A DNA stretch of 64,000 nucleotides from positions 14,827,455 to 14,891,454 of the forward strand of contig NC_054713.1 in assembly GCF_016097555.1 (NCBI RefSeq). The letters run 5' to 3'. Positions within the stretch are counted from its first letter, which is position 1; the number at the start of each line of letters is the position of its first letter. Of this stretch, positions 1 to 12,442 are shown piece by piece. The position numbers and the translations under genes are program-made. The notes below the pieces were generated by a model, which was not told the DNA's origin, searched no databases, and saw only the letters and a list, made by a program, of their open reading frames with translations. The DNA is from Gigantopelta aegis (Eukaryota > Mollusca > Gastropoda > Neomphalida > Peltospiridae).

Positions 1-460
1 CTGGTTCAGAATTATTGTGTTGTCAAAGTTTATGCGCGCGCGGATTCGTAATAAACAAGCCATACGTAAAATAGGACGTTTCTTGACTTAGGACGCCTTT
101 CGATCTTTAGCGATATATGTATAATCATTAACAAACTTGCATACTGCATCAGCACAGACTGGAGTTTTGTTTTGCATAATAAAAAAAATATTTCTTTTTT
201 CTTGCATTTATACTTGTAAATAGGTAATTATGGAAAGTTAGATATGGATATAATTTGACACGTAGAGTATTATATTTCTTACGTATTGTGATATGATGGT
301 ATTCATCTTCAGTTACATTGCAGTGGTCACATAAACATTCTTCCACTGGGGTGAAGGGTTTTGTATGGCGCCCTGTATCTATTTTCAATTTGTGGTCACT
401 GAAACGTAATTTAGTATAGGAAGTACTAAACCAAATAACTTCCGGCAGGGTCAAAGTTCT
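1..460 (-). mobile_element. LINE fragment, 3' coding end (RT C-terminal zinc-binding region)
   Basis: On the minus strand, 149-454 translates to TKLRFSDHKLKIDTGRH followed by CLCDHCNVTEDEYHHI. This is the Cys/His segment near the C-terminus of many non-LTR retrotransposon polyproteins. The frame breaks near an A/T-rich run at about 180-200, and a second frame continues with CKFVNDYTYIAKDRK. It is a decayed 5'-truncated copy cut by the window edge. Confidence 0.6.
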
Positions 461-1156
461 AGGTTCACGGAACTTTTAATAGAGACGTTAACACCACAAG
501 TCCTGTGATTAGTGATAAATGTGAGTGTGTTCGGTGTAAAAAAAAAAAAAATCGTTTCATCTGGGCCAAAAAAAAGTTTGCAATTTTATTTCGTCTAGTA
601 CCACTGTGTCAATTAGCCCTGTGCATGAAACATGTGAGAAACCTGTAAAAAAAATGTACTCAAATTTTGTGCGGAACTAGGGTAGTCATAGACGCTACCC
701 GTTATCTCTGAAATGAGCAGCTTCACCTCCAATGTTTTCTGATTCACTTTAAGGGTGAGGGGTGGTAGTATTTATATATGTGGTGTTTATGTCGATTGAT
801 ACGCTTTAGGTAGGAGTTTTAGCCACATGCGTTATTATTGTCGTCTATGGGATTTGATTTGGTGGTATGCACCCTAAAAGCTTTCCTGTGTTCTGGATGT
901 ATACAGTGTAATAAATATGGCTCTAGTTGAATATTGTGTTTATATAAGTTGTACGTTCGCATCTTATTACTGGATCCATCTCTTTTGACTGGATCTATAA
1001 GATTTTCTTTTAAAATATTGTTATAATTAGTTTTACTTATATTTTATAAGATAAATGGGATAATTGACAGTGCTTCTTCGGGTTTTTTTTTATTCAACTC
1101 ACCAATGTAATAATATAGTTTGTGAAGCTCATCTCGTGTTAAGTGACACGGACTGT
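461..1156. other. No gene seen
   Basis: AT-rich sequence with A/T homopolymers. No exon, repeat unit or RNA gene could be supported. Confidence 0.5.
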
Positions 1157-1160
1157 TTAA

Positions 1161-1531
1161 AAAGGGACAGACCTTAGTTTTTACACTACAGCATATTTTT
1201 CACTATTAGAGCCGTTTACGATAACTGAAATCAAATATTACTTATATTTTTATCTTTAGATGATCCATTTCCGTAGAACCGAAGTGTTTCTGGTGATCCT
1301 GGTGTTTCTAATACAAAAAAGAGCATTTTTCATATTTTTAAAAACGCACGTGCGTCTAAGAAGTAGTGGTTTATTGATTAAAGTTATAGTCTATTTTAAA
1401 GTATATTTCCCGTTTTAACGTCACAGACTCTTCTTTCACTCCAGTATAACATTTTCCAAATGAGTTACAGGTTTATAAATTAACTAAACTTAGTGTTCAT
1501 TTTGTACGGGTTAAAACTAGGGTCTGCGCCT
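1161..1531. mobile_element. TTAA-flanked MITE, family 1 (piggyBac-type target), full-length
   Basis: The element is bounded by TTAA on both sides (1157-1160, 1532-1535). Its inverted ends read AAGGGACAGACCTTAGTTT and the complement of AAACTAGGGTCTG. It has no coding capacity. Related copies lie at 10848, 52092, 54523, 55615 and 56976. Confidence 0.6.
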
Positions 1532-1742
1532 TTAACGGTGGTCAAATGGACAAAGATCTATGTGAAGTGCGGAAATGTACAAAGAAGGCAGTCTGCAGGG
1601 GGATTGAACAGACTGCATTTTTGCCCGAATGGAAAAAAAAAAGAAGCGCGAATCTGAATAACATTGTTTATTCATATTAGCATAACATTGTTTATTCATA
1701 TTAACATAACATTGTTTATTTATATTAGCGTAATACCAACCA

Positions 1743-1948
1743 GAGGCGAGACGTAGCCCAGTGGTATAGCGCTCGCTTGATGCGCGGTCGGTCTAAGGTC
1801 GATCCCCGTCAGTGGGCCCATTGGGCTATTTCTTATTCCAGCCAGTGCATCATAATTGGTATATCAAATATCGAGGTATGTGCTATCCTGTCTGTGGGAT
1901 GGTATATATAAAAGACTTCTTGCCACTAATGGGAAAAATGCATGATGT
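1743..1948 (+). mobile_element. SINE-A, 3'-truncated
   Basis: The tRNA-like head has an A box (tagcccagtggtatagcg) and a B-box-like ggtcgatcccc. The shared core follows (gtgctatcctgtctgtggga, then tataaaaga). The copy stops before either tail. Confidence 0.8.
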
Positions 1949-2367
1949 TTATACAGTACGGAAGCCCAAATTGGATTTTAGAAACACATTGAATAAACAG
2001 ACACTGATTTTCTAAACAATTGGTTCGGAAATGGAGAAAAACAATACTTTTGCAGAAAAAGAGTTTACTGAAGCAAGTAAAAAATGTTTTTAGAGGATTA
2101 CTCACAACGAAGTAAGGTTACTCATTAGAACTAAATATACCGAGCAAATACTGTTATGGCCCTGCTGTGACGTGTATGATGTAAAGTATTAAGGCGAGTT
2201 GATTAATAATGTGTAATTTAATTCGTTAAAACATTAGCGGATCTATCCAGCTCGTTTGGTGTGCCCTTTTTCATGACTTTTTTTTTTTTTTTTTTTTTAA
2301 ATTCAAATGCCCTTTTTAGAATTTTGCAAAATCCTGAATCCACCTCTAAAAAAGGCTCTGTTATTTG

Positions 2368-3141
2368 GAAGGAAGGAAGGGAGGAAGGAAATGCTTTATT
2401 TAACAACGCACTCAACACATTTTATTTACGGTTATATGGCGTCAGACATATGGTTAAAGAACCACACAGATATAGAGAGAGGAAACCCGGTAACTTTGAC
2501 ATTTAGTCACAAAGAGGTAGCCCGGCCTCGGTGGCGTCGTGGTTAGGCCATCGGTCTACAGGCTGGTAGGTACTGGGTTCGGATCCCAGTCGAGGCATGG
2601 GATTTTTAATCCAGATACCGACTCCAAACCCTGAGTGAGTGCTCCGCAAGGCTCAGTGGGTAGGTGTAAACCACTTGCACCGACCAGTGATCCATAACTG
2701 GTTCAACAAAGGCCATGGTTTGTGCTATCCTACCTGTGGGAAGCGCAAATAAAAGATCCCTTGCTGCCTGTCATAAAAGAGTAGCCTATGTGGCGACAGC
2801 GGGTTTCCTCTAAAAAAAACAGTGTCAGAATGACCATATGTTTGACGTCCAATAGCCGATGATAAGATAAAAAATCAATGTGCTCTAGTGGCTTCGTTAA
2901 ATAAAACAAACTTTACTTTACAAAGAGGTAGCCCGATAAATGTTTCCTAAAGCAACATGGGATCTTTTAAATGCACCATCCCACAGACAGAATAGTACAT
3001 ATTTTGATATAGCGTTTGATATACCAGTCGTGGTGCACTGGCTGGAACGAGAAATAGCCCAAATAGGCCCACCGACGGGGATCGACCCCAGACCGAACGC
3101 TCATCAAGCGAGCGCTTTACCACTGGGCTATGTCCCGCCTC
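2368..3141 (-). mobile_element. SINE-A(T1), split by a nested SINE-B
   Basis: A minus-strand copy. The GGAAGGAAGG tail region and T1 tail lie at the left, and the tRNA-like head (ccactgggctatgtcccgcc) ends near 3140. It is interrupted by SINE-B at 2524-2919. Confidence 0.8.
2524..2919 (+). mobile_element. SINE-B(T2), complete, with 15-bp target duplication
   Basis: Flanked by the exact duplication ACAAAGAGGTAGCCC (2509-2523 and 2920-2934). The head has tggcgtcgtggttaggc (A box) and gggttcggatcccag (B box). The T2 tail ends ..aaataaaacaaactttactt. Confidence 0.9.
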
Positions 3142-3143
3142 TA

Positions 3144-3972
3144 CTTGGAAGCATGCTAACTATGGCAACACAGTCGGGACACTTTCTGTAAGTTCAAGAA
3201 GCGAGATTGTGGCTTTAAACTTTGGTTATATCCTGTTACCAACACGTGTCTACACATCGTTTATCTTCACTTGTATGTGCTGCATCCCACTGCATCAGTT
3301 AGCAGTCAAGCGAAACTCTTAACTCGTGTGTGAGGTTTTAGATATCGGTTGTAAACAGACATGTAAACAATACCAGTCTGGGAACAGCATATCAGAAGGT
3401 GATGACAAATAGGATTAATTTCCAAACAATCTCCGACTTGGAAGAAGTGGTACGAAAGAAGTAGAAGATTTGAAGATTTCTTTTATTTATTTTTTTAAAT
3501 CGAGCTTGACAGGGCCGTAACTAGCAGGCGCGTGTCCAGAGGTGGGGTTCGGTGGTCTCCCCTGCTCACCCCTGTAAACTTCGCTTGTCAGTCTTGTCCA
3601 GCTAATATTACAAGAAAAAAATTATTATTAAAAAGTGCCCTTTTTGTTTGCTTGGAGAAGATCTTGTATTACTGCTGTTGTGTTGATTACTCTAAGTATT
3701 GCCACCTTACCCCCCCCCCACCCCCCATTTTAGCCTAAGTACCGTACACTTTGATGGGTCTGTTACGTCGTGAATCATCCTACGCCAAATTGAATGCATC
3801 GCTTATGTTACTCGTACGCACAGGTACCCACAAACAGAAACCCCTAGTACAAATACTATCGTTACATATATAAAGAGTATTCTTTGTTATATAACGTAAG
3901 TACAACATATCCGACGTTATTGTTTGGGGATACTTGTTCTCGTTCGTATGTACGTACGCACATACAAAAAAA
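3144..3972. other. No gene seen
   Basis: A non-coding stretch with a short C-run (about 3709-3727). No repeat family or exon recognised. Confidence 0.4.
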
Positions 3973-4084
3973 AGTTAGTTTTGTTTAACGACACCACTAA
4001 AGCACATTGATTTATTAATCATCGGCTATTGGATGTCAAACATAAAGTCTTATAGTCCAGGCAGTTCTATTAGAGAGGAAACCC

Positions 4085-5540
4085 AGGGGGTGGGAGATGT
4101 GCCATTATTTTTATCGGAATTTAAACAAAGAATTAAGGATATACAAAATCAACAGTGGATTGCAAAAATTAACTCTAGTATCAGATATGAAATATACTGT
4201 AAATATAAAGTAACTTTAGAGCCAGAATTATATCTTACATGTCCTGCACTTGATATGTATAAGAAATAAATAGCACGTATCAGAATGGGTGGGGCTGGTT
4301 TAGCAGTCGAAGAGGGGAGATATATTGGTTTAACTAAAACGGAAAGAATTTGTACATTATGTAATAGAAAAGAAATAGAAAATGAATTTCATTTTATTAT
4401 AAATTGTTCACTGTATGAGACATTAAGTATTACATTACGAGATCCTTTTATATGTTTACTAACTTAAAGGCTTACTGTCACGGAGTTAAGGACCTTATTT
4501 CTCTAGAAATTGGATAATAAATAAACATTACATTAATTGTTGGAAACCAAATCTAGCTATCGCATCACTTTAACTGAACCATGATGGAATGAAATAGTTT
4601 TTGAATTATGGACCATTGCCATAATTCAATTATTTTTACAAAATAAAATTAATAAATGGAGTATGGTGGTTATGAAGATGGTTCAATAAAGTACATTTAG
4701 AGACAAATCAAATACATTTTTTTCAGGTAATACTTTGTTAGAAAATTAAATAGGTCAGTGGTCTGTGACAATATGCCTTTAATGGCAACAAGGAATGAAT
4801 ATGTTTGAAAAAATTAGGAATCTATATTGTAAAAGCATTAAAGTGTAGAGAAGAGGAAATTGCATTACTTTAAACTGAACCATCATGTGTTTATGTAGAT
4901 ACTTGATGTATAACAACGTGTATCATGTATGTATAATCCATTGTATGCTACTATACTTGATGTATAGCGACATGTATCATGTATGTATAATCCACTGTAT
5001 GCTATTATACTTGAAAATGCTGTGACATGCACTAGGGGCCAGTTGTTCAAAGAATGGTTATGCTGACCACGGGCATTTATAAATATCAGTTTTTATCATT
5101 TTTGTGATATGTAATATCTATGGGATATTGGGCGAACTTCCATTTCATATGGTGTTTGTGTCCCGAGTGAAATAGTCCTCAGTAGTTTCGACCTTTAGGG
5201 AGTGAAAAATGAGAATTGTTTTACGAGAGACATAGACATGGTGCGGGGTGGTGGCGAGTTTAATATCATATTCATTACTCATAATTCATCTCGATTTGTA
5301 TCACTCAACTTATTTGGTTGGCGTCCATGGAAGGTCGTAGTAGGATAGTCGATGATGTGTTGCAAGATATGTTTTGTTTTGTTTTTTAAAACTTTATGTA
5401 TAAAAATAAATGTTTCCATTTTGTGTTTCTAAAAAAGCTGGCTAATCATTTGAACAACTGGTCCCAAAATATATCAATGTACGAGTTCTTGTATATATAT
5501 GGGCTTATGGCCTTACATACAATAAAAGAATTGAATTGAA
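4085..5540 (+). mobile_element. 5'-truncated LINE with 14-bp target duplication
   Basis: Flanked by TAGAGAGGAAACCC at 4071-4084 and 5541-5554. The translation runs EFKQRIKDIQNQQWIAKINS, then GRYIGLTKTERICTLCNRKE..ENEFHFIINCSLY, the C-terminal Cys/His region of a non-LTR retrotransposon. An in-frame TAA at 4267-4269 and further stops after 4467 make it inactive. It ends in aataaaagaattgaattgaa rather than a long poly(A). A 58-bp stretch is tandemly doubled at 4900-5015. The clade is not resolved. Confidence 0.8.
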
Positions 5541-5641
5541 TAGAGAGGAAACCCGCTACACTTTTCCATTAATACCAAGGGCTATTTTATATGCATCATT
5601 CCATAGCACATGCCACACCCTTTAATGTACCAGTCGTGGTG

Positions 5642-5795
5642 CAGTGGCGTAGGCAGGATTTTGTATTGGGGGGTGGGGGTGGGGGTGGGCACCTGTGTAG
5701 TGGGATATGACACAGGAACCTTTTTAATGTTATTAATAAGCGAAAAGGTAAAAGGCCCCTGCCCCCCTCCCCCCCCCCCCCCGGCTACGCCACTG
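5642..5795. mobile_element. hAT-type MITE with exact 8-bp target duplication
   Basis: The termini are CAGTGGCGTAGGCAGGAT and GGCTACGCCACTG. TCGTGGTG flanks both sides (5634-5641, 5796-5803). The interior holds G- and C-rich runs and has no coding capacity. A relative lies at 46988-47150 in the opposite orientation. Confidence 0.8.
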
Positions 5796-5830
5796 TCGTG
5801 GTGCACTGGTTGGAGCGAGAAATCGTACGC

Positions 5831-6297
5831 ACACGTATACACTAACCAGATCAATATATCTGGTACGTGTATATCAAGAGCTGTGCTATGTAGAGATAAA
5901 AGAGCGCTTGTTGCTAATTTGTGGTGTAGCCATGTGCTTGCAGTAGATTTCCTCTGATGTCATTTTAATGTCTGTCCCTGGCAGATAGCCTATGTGGTCG
6001 CAGCGGGTTTCCTCTGGGCGTATCTAGATCAATAGTCGTAGTTTAAAATATTACGAGGTGTTGATATATTACTTTACTTTTCTTTTTTTTTTCCCCGTGT
6101 CTTTCAATTAATTTCTCAAGGGCTCAATTATTTTTTTCCATCGATCATAAGCGTACGAAACGGTGGGTCGGGGGTTGAGCGTGGATGGGGGTAAATAGTC
6201 AAATTATGGCAAAAACGATTCAGACTTTCGGACAAAATGAGTTGGTCTCAAACCGTTTCACGGTATATTTTCATCATTCTACTTAAAATATACTAAG
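5831..6297. other. No gene seen; short SINE core scrap
   Basis: A fragment of the SINE core (cctatgtggtcgcagcgggtttc) lies near 5989-6016. The rest is unassigned. Confidence 0.4.
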
Positions 6298-6299
6298 TA

Positions 6300-7825
6300 C
6301 TGAACAAAATAAGAAACTTCCGCTAACTTTGCTTGAACATAACTTGATGAAAACAAACCGGGGGAATAATTGTTATATATGCGTTTAAAGAGTGTTCCAT
6401 GATGCATCGCTTGGTGCAAAAATCATGGCCATAGGTTAACAGAAACTGGGAGAAATTTTGACCAAGTGTGGTAGGGGTTAAAAAAAAAAAAACCCTACTT
6501 AATAACGGGTATGACCTCCTCTTGCATTGACCACTGCAGTGCATCGCAGGTGCATAGAATTGACTAAAGTGTTGATTTCTGCCTGTGGAATATTGTTCCA
6601 TTCCTGAATGAGCGCTTGACGAAGTTCCACGAAGTTCGTTGACGTTAGCGGGTGGGTTGGGACGACGCCTCAATCGTCTGTCCAGACTATCCCAGACATG
6701 CTCGATGGGGTTGAGATCAGGACTTTTAGCGGGCAAGTCATCAATGAAATCAATGTTATTTGTCCTAAGAAAATTTACAGTGTCTCTAGCTGTATGAGAG
6801 GTGGCATTATCATGCTGAAAAATCGAGATGTTGGCATTGTTATGGAACAGAGGAATGACGTGATGAGCGAGAATGTCATCGCGGTAACGTTGAGCATTTA
6901 AATTGCCATCAATGACGACTAGTGGTGAACGATAACCATGGGCAATGGCTGCCCAGACCATGACACAACCCCCACCCCCGAAACGATCTCGTTCAAGAAC
7001 ACAACAGTCAGCATAGCGTTCATTTCTCCTACGGTAGACGCGCACCCTGCCATCACCACGTTGTAAAGAAAATCTGGATTTATCCGAAAAAAGAACGGTA
7101 TTCCAGCGTCGCCGTATCCAACGAGTGTGTACACGTGCCCAATTAAGACGATTTAGACGATGACGTTGCGTTAAAACGCATCCGACGTAAGGACGTCGTG
7201 CATGTAAACCGTTCTCCCGCAGACGATTACGAACAGTTTGCCCACTGATTCGGTTATTATGAAGCCCAGGTGTGTTAGCAGCAGTAGCAGTGGTAGTTTG
7301 GAATCGATTGCGCAAATGCGTACTCATGATATAGCGGTCTTGACCACGCGTTGTAACACGCGGACGTCCACGACGTGGCAAGTCGTTGGTGCTTCCTGTC
7401 GTTCGAAATCTTGCGCGAAGATTTCGTATCGCTCGACTAGAACTCCCAACATGCCTTGCAACGTCTTCTGTCGACATGCCAGCATCAAGCATGCCAATCG
7501 CCCGTTCGCGTAAATTATTGGGTATTCTTGGCATACGTTAATTTTTTTTACAAATTTTGAAGCGTTTTCGTTCACTTGACAACAATGTCAGTAAGACAAG
7601 TAAAACAAATTGACCGAATACTACACGGGACATGTTGAACCATGCATGTACGTGCAAATTGAATTTCACGTTGTCGACGACTAACAGTGCAAAAATAATC
7701 GATAAAATTCATGAATCCTGATAATACAGCTCAAGGCTAATACTACCTATATAATTTCATTACACAAAATTCTTTAACACAACAAATACTATATGTACAA
7801 ATCGGAAGTTTCTTTTTTTGTTCAG
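6300..7825 (-). mobile_element. Tc1/mariner-superfamily element with both ends
   Basis: Inverted repeats CTGAACAAAATAAGAAACTT and AAGTTTCTTTTTTTGTTCAG sit at the two ends, each flanked by TA (6298-6299, 7826-7827). The 1526-bp length is typical. It carries one transposase frame on the minus strand. A complete structure with intact ends suggests a fairly recent arrival. Confidence 0.92.
6500..7534 (-). pseudogene. Tc1/mariner-like transposase, DD35E spacing, one frameshift
   Basis: Starts at the ATG at 7532-7534. Residues 1-110 hold the paired helix-turn-helix region (MPRIPNNLRERAIGML..) with a GRPR AT-hook-like motif at 56-59. Catalytic residues are D151 (LFSDKSRF), D242 (FQHDNATSH) and E278 (LNPIEHVWD). 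There are 35 residues between the second and third, one more than classical Tc1 DD34E. Just after residue 301 a 10-bp duplication (GAACTTCGTG repeated near 6621-6640) shifts the frame. The natural C-terminus (QALIQEWNNIP .. RGGHTRY, stop 6500-6502) is then read in another frame. Apart from this the frame is open, so the copy is young but probably inactive. Confidence 0.9.
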
Positions 7826-7827
7826 TA

Positions 7828-8388
7828 TACATAATTATATACGTTTTATTTTATTTTAAATCCTATTTATACTACACCTAATAGCCGATGTGGTTTTGTT
7901 TTTTGTTGTTTTGTTGGGGGGGGGGGGGGTGTTTGTTTGGGGCTTCTTCTTTTTTTTTCTCTTTTTTTGCTGGGGTTTTGTTAAGTATTCATTCATTGTA
8001 CTTAAATTATTAGTTATAATCCATATAAAAATGCGTAGTAATTAATTCGTTTTTTTTAAGCCTATAAATTATAGTTATTTGGTAGCTAATATGAAAAACA
8101 TTGTTATCCAGATTCGAGCATTTAATCGTTTAATTCGGGCAAACAGCAATATGCCCCTAATAAAAATGGTAATCCGTCCGCATATGCCCAGTGTCCATTT
8201 TCGAGCAGACAACTCCAGCTGGATAGTGTATACGTGTAGTAATCCAAGCAGTGATACGTGATCAGGGCCGTATCTCTGTATAATGCAGTCTAACTGGCAT
8301 ATTTGTTTTTGATTCCATCAACCTCTATCTACTGCCTCGTCTGTAGGAGGACAGCCACCCCCGAGAAGATCCTTTACTGGAGATTTCA
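7828..8388. other. No gene seen; homopolymer-rich
   Basis: Contains G-runs and T-runs (7916-7970) and a scrap of SINE tail near 7876. No exon supported. Confidence 0.4.
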
Positions 8389-8647
8389 TTTCAACTTATT
8401 TTCGTGCTTACATCCAATTACGGTTCAACCACGCTGTCCTGGGCACACACCTCAGCTATCTGTCCAGGACAGAGGGTTAGTTGGTAGTGGTTATTGGTTA
8501 GTGAGAGAGAAGAAGGTGTAGTGGTCTTACACCTACCCAATGAGTCGTTAAAACTCGCTCTGAGTGGGAGCCGGCATCAAGCTTTGAACCCAGTACCTAC
8601 GAGTCTTATGTCCGATGGCTTAACTACAACACCACCGAAGCCGACTG
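8389..8647 (-). mobile_element. SINE-D copy
   Basis: Minus-strand copy of a family also present at 39811 (plus) and 58024 (minus). Shared blocks include ctgtcctgggcacacacctc, agctatctgtccaggaca and cttacacctaccca. The head has gatggcttaac and a B-box-like segment. Confidence 0.7.
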
Positions 8648-8877
8648 GGGATTTCATCCGTGCACCGTCACAAGGAGGACTGCCACTCCAAGATAAGCGT
8701 TTTTGTCAGATGACTCGGTCTTTGTTGATGTTTCCCTTCAACGAAAATGTCATAATTATGGTGCCTGTACCACAAATACCATTTATTAGTAACAGTTTAT
8801 CTTTGTAGATCACAAATTTTTTTTCTTTGGCAGTACTGTATTTGTAATAGCCAATGTGATTGGTTCCTTAAAGGCTC
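8648..8877. other. No gene seen
   Basis: Short unassigned stretch between SINE-D and the minisatellite. Confidence 0.4.
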
Positions 8878-10068
8878 TGTCCCAATGGTCAACCAATAAC
8901 ACTCATTGACAGTGTGGTGCCGCCACCCCCCACTCCACCCAATATAAACTCCTGACTATGCCAATGGTCGACCAATAACACTCGTTGACAGTGTGGTGCC
9001 ACCACCCCCCACTCCACCCAATATAAACTCCTGACTATGCCAATGGTCGACCAATAACACTCGTTGACAGTGTGGTGCCACCACCCCCCCCCCTCCATCC
9101 AATATAAACTCCTGACTATACCAATTGTCGACCAATAACACTCGTTGACAGTGTGGTGCCGCCACCCCCACTCCACCCAATATAAACTCCTGACTATGCC
9201 AATGGTCGACCAATAACACTCGTTGACAGTGTGGTGCCACCACCCCCCCACTCCACACAATATAAACTCCTGACTATGCCAATGGTCGACCAATAACACT
9301 CGTTGACAGTGTGGTGCCACCACCCCCCACTCCACCCAATATAAACTCCTATGCCAATGGTCGACCAATAACACTCGTTGACAGTGTGGTGCCACCACCC
9401 CCCCCCCCCCCACTCTCCACCCAATATAAACTCCTGACTATGCCAATGGTCGACCAATAACACTCGTTGACAGTGTGGTGCCACCACCCCCCACTCCACC
9501 CAATATAAACTCCTGACTATGCCAATGGTCGACCAATAACACTCGTTGACAGTGTGGTGCCACCACCCCCCACTCCACCCAATATAAACTCCTGACTATG
9601 CCAATGGTCGACCAATAACACTCGTTGACAGTGTGGTGCCACCACCCCCAACTCCACCCAATATAAACTCCTGACTATGCCAATGGTCGACCAATAACAC
9701 TCGTTGACAGTGTGGTGCCACCACCCCCCACTCCACCCAATATAAACTCCTGACTATGCCAATGGTCGACCAATAACACTCGTTGACAGTGTGGTGCCAC
9801 CACCCCCCACTCCACCCAATATAAACTCCTGACTATGCCAATGGTCGACCAATAACACTCGTTGACTGTGGTGCCACCACCCCCCCCACTCCATCCAATA
9901 TAAACTCCTGACTATACCAATAACACTCGTTGACAGTGTGGTGCCGCCACCCCCACTCCACCCAATATAAACTCCTGACTATGCCAATGGTCGACTAATA
10001 ACACTCGTTGACAGTGTGGTGCCGCCACCCCCACTCCACCCAATATAAACTCCTGACTATGCCAATGG
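8878..10068. repeat. Minisatellite, about 79-bp unit, 15 copies
   Basis: The unit contains ccaatggtcgaccaataaca, ctcgttgacagtgtggtgcc, accacccccc and ccaatataaactcctgacta. Copies differ mainly in the length of the C-run and by a few point changes. Two copies near 9350 and 9910 have internal deletions. Long minus-strand frames across it (for example 8889-9413) are repeat artefacts. Confidence 0.95.
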
Positions 10069-11135
10069 TCGTATTACGCTATTTTTCCTTTTCGTGATAA
10101 ATAACTACAAATAAATGAATATCTCACACATAATATTGACATTTCCATTATTAACTCGAGAGTAACGAAATTGTAATGTGCTGTCATTCAGCGTAAACGG
10201 TGTTTTCCTAAAGTATCCGAGGATAATCAGAAAACACAAAATAAACACAAAAATTTACGTCGCATGTATTTCTATCAAAACAGCGGCCTTTTTCTTCATC
10301 CTCAAATACTGTTAAAAGTGGAAAACAATAACTGTGACGTCAGCAGGGTGATGTCCCAAATTGTGCAAAACAGACCCACATTATAACCCTCCGTCCCCCA
10401 GCAACACAAACTATCCCACATTTGTGGTTAAGAGTTAACGTCATGCGTAGTCGTATGGTATTGAATGGTCGAAATCTATTACGTCAAAGTTTACTTTTTG
10501 TATGTACCGTATAGAAAAGTTGTTTGTCATATTGTGTGAATTTATGACATATTGCCGTCACAAATTGTATAATAACGCGTAACTTTTCTTCGTTTTTTTG
10601 GGGTCAGTTCTGAATACACCGAGGTCATTTTAGTGCAGTAATGTTATTTAAAAGCTGGTAGAGTTGTAAATATTCAGAATTCATTTTAAATTATTTTAAT
10701 TTAATTAACAGAATATCAGAACACCAATTTTCTAAATTATTTCAAGTAATGGGGTCGGGGAATTCCCATGGTATTTATCGATATAAAACCTGGGGGGTGG
10801 GGGGGTGGGGGGGAGGGTCACTTTTTTTTTTTTAAACGTGATCTAAGTGTTGCAGGTTTATAGATTAACTAAAGTTAGTGTCCATTTTCGCGGGCTGAAA
10901 ATAGAGTCTGCGACTTTAACATTCCACTGACTTTGAGGTGAAATGTTTTGAGGCTAGCGTGTTTGTACTTTCGGCTTGCTTATTTTGGGAACACCTTTTA
11001 TCGTCTCCACTTTGGTACAACCTAAAGATTGCGTCAACAAGGCCTCTTTTAATGAACTGCTAGGATCTCAAAATGAAACAAAAAGGCAAAAACAAGTGTT
11101 TTGCATGTTGGATAAAACAAGTTTTCATATGGTAT
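10069..11135. other. No gene seen; contains a MITE family 1 end
   Basis: At 10848-10920 there is a solitary 3' end of the TTAA MITE family 1 (caggtttatagattaactaa and following). A G-run lies at 10792-10815. The rest is unassigned. Confidence 0.5.
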
Positions 11136-11392
11136 GACGGGACATAGCGCAGCGGTAAAGCGCTGAGTTTTTGCGCAGTCTATCTGAGAACGATACCACT
11201 CTCAGTAGGCCCATTGGACTATTTCTCGCTCCAGCCAGTGCACCACGATTGGTATATCAAAGGCCATCATATAAAATGGGAAAATGTAGCGACTTTCCTC
11301 TCTAAGACTAAAAATTACCAAATGTTTGACATCCAATAGCCGATAGTTAATATATTAATGTGCTCTAGTGGTATCGTTAAGCACAACAAACT
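11136..11392 (+). mobile_element. SINE-A(T2) with internal deletion
   Basis: tRNA-like head (gacatagcgcagcggtaaag) with a T2 tail. Much of the core between 'tcaaaggcc' and 'aaaatgggaaaatgtagcg' is missing. Confidence 0.75.
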
Positions 11393-12050
11393 CGCAAACG
11401 TTTATATGGAGACTTCAGGTTAAAGATTATAGAAAAAGATAGTGACATCCTAGTTACGGTATTGTAACGGAAACTTTCGCGTACGTCTCGGTTACCGTGT
11501 CGATGTCAGCGCTACGTTATCGTATCTAAGTGACATCCCAGCACTGAAAATTAGTTCACGGACCCTAGTTTCAAAGAGTACGACGTCATTCAGGGCCGTA
11601 CCCGGATCAAAAGCCTAGGTGTGCACTACTTTTTCTAAACGAATGTAACACTATACAAATTAAACCCCGAGATGACTTGTGTATGCTATTTTCTGGATTA
11701 AATTTTTATTTTTTTAAATAGTGTCATTGTTTTTCTTTTTTTTCCCCGCATATACATGTATACTCAACACAAAAAGCAACATGAGTATAATTTTCGATTG
11801 TAACATTGTTTTGTTGTTTTTTGGGGGGGTTGGGGGGGGGGGGGGGTATGAAGAGATTAACACATATTGCGATTCAGGAGAATAACCAATTTGGAGCCAG
11901 ACAAACATCAAGACAATCAGAAACATAGTTTATTTGTAAACATTTATAAATTAAGCACAAAGATGCAAGTAATGTGTAACTTAACAGAAAAAAAGAGAAG
12001 ATGTAATAGCAGAAATAATTACATTGTGTAATAACTACAGTCAATGTCTG
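11393..12050. other. No gene seen
   Basis: Unassigned sequence with G/T runs (11806-11847). Not supported as coding on either strand. Confidence 0.4.
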
Positions 12051-12052
12051 TC

Positions 12053-12146
12053 ATGACCTCATAGTCATCTAGCCATGACCTCATAGTCATCTAACCATGA
12101 CCTCATAGTCATCTAGCCATGACCTCACAGTCATCTAGCCATGACC
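12053..12146. repeat. Short tandem repeat, 21-bp unit
   Basis: Four to five copies of catgacctcatagtcatcta, one with a T to C change. Confidence 0.85.
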
Positions 12147-12442
12147 TAATCTAAGTGTTCAGTTCTTCATCTTCCTATCAGTTCCTTCTTGGAAAATGTT
12201 TCACAAATTTGTCATACAAACATTGATCAAAAGTGGTGTTACATGTCAGATGAAGTCAGTACTTCTCTTGATCTCACCTTATATTATTACTTCTTAGCAA
12301 CCTCCTCCCATACTAAATTATGCTGATTTAGTTAAAAAGTGATCACACTATTTCCTGACCATTCCCTGTCACACTCAAGGTATGTCCATAGATATCAAAA
12401 GTGACATCAAACATGTCAGTTCGTATCACTACTCCTTTGTAA

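Larger units (their letters stand above)
3973..5830 (-). mobile_element. SINE-A(T2) carrying two nested insertions
   Basis: The T2 tail (gttttgtttaacgacaccac) starts at 3976 and the core resumes at 5555 (gctacacttttcc..., ttttatatgcatcattcca). A LINE (4085-5540) and a hAT-type MITE (5642-5795) sit inside it, each with its own target duplication. Confidence 0.75.

Noticed and set aside
8889-9499. Overlapping minus-strand frames of 100-174 residues
   Set aside because: They are translations of the 79-bp minisatellite.
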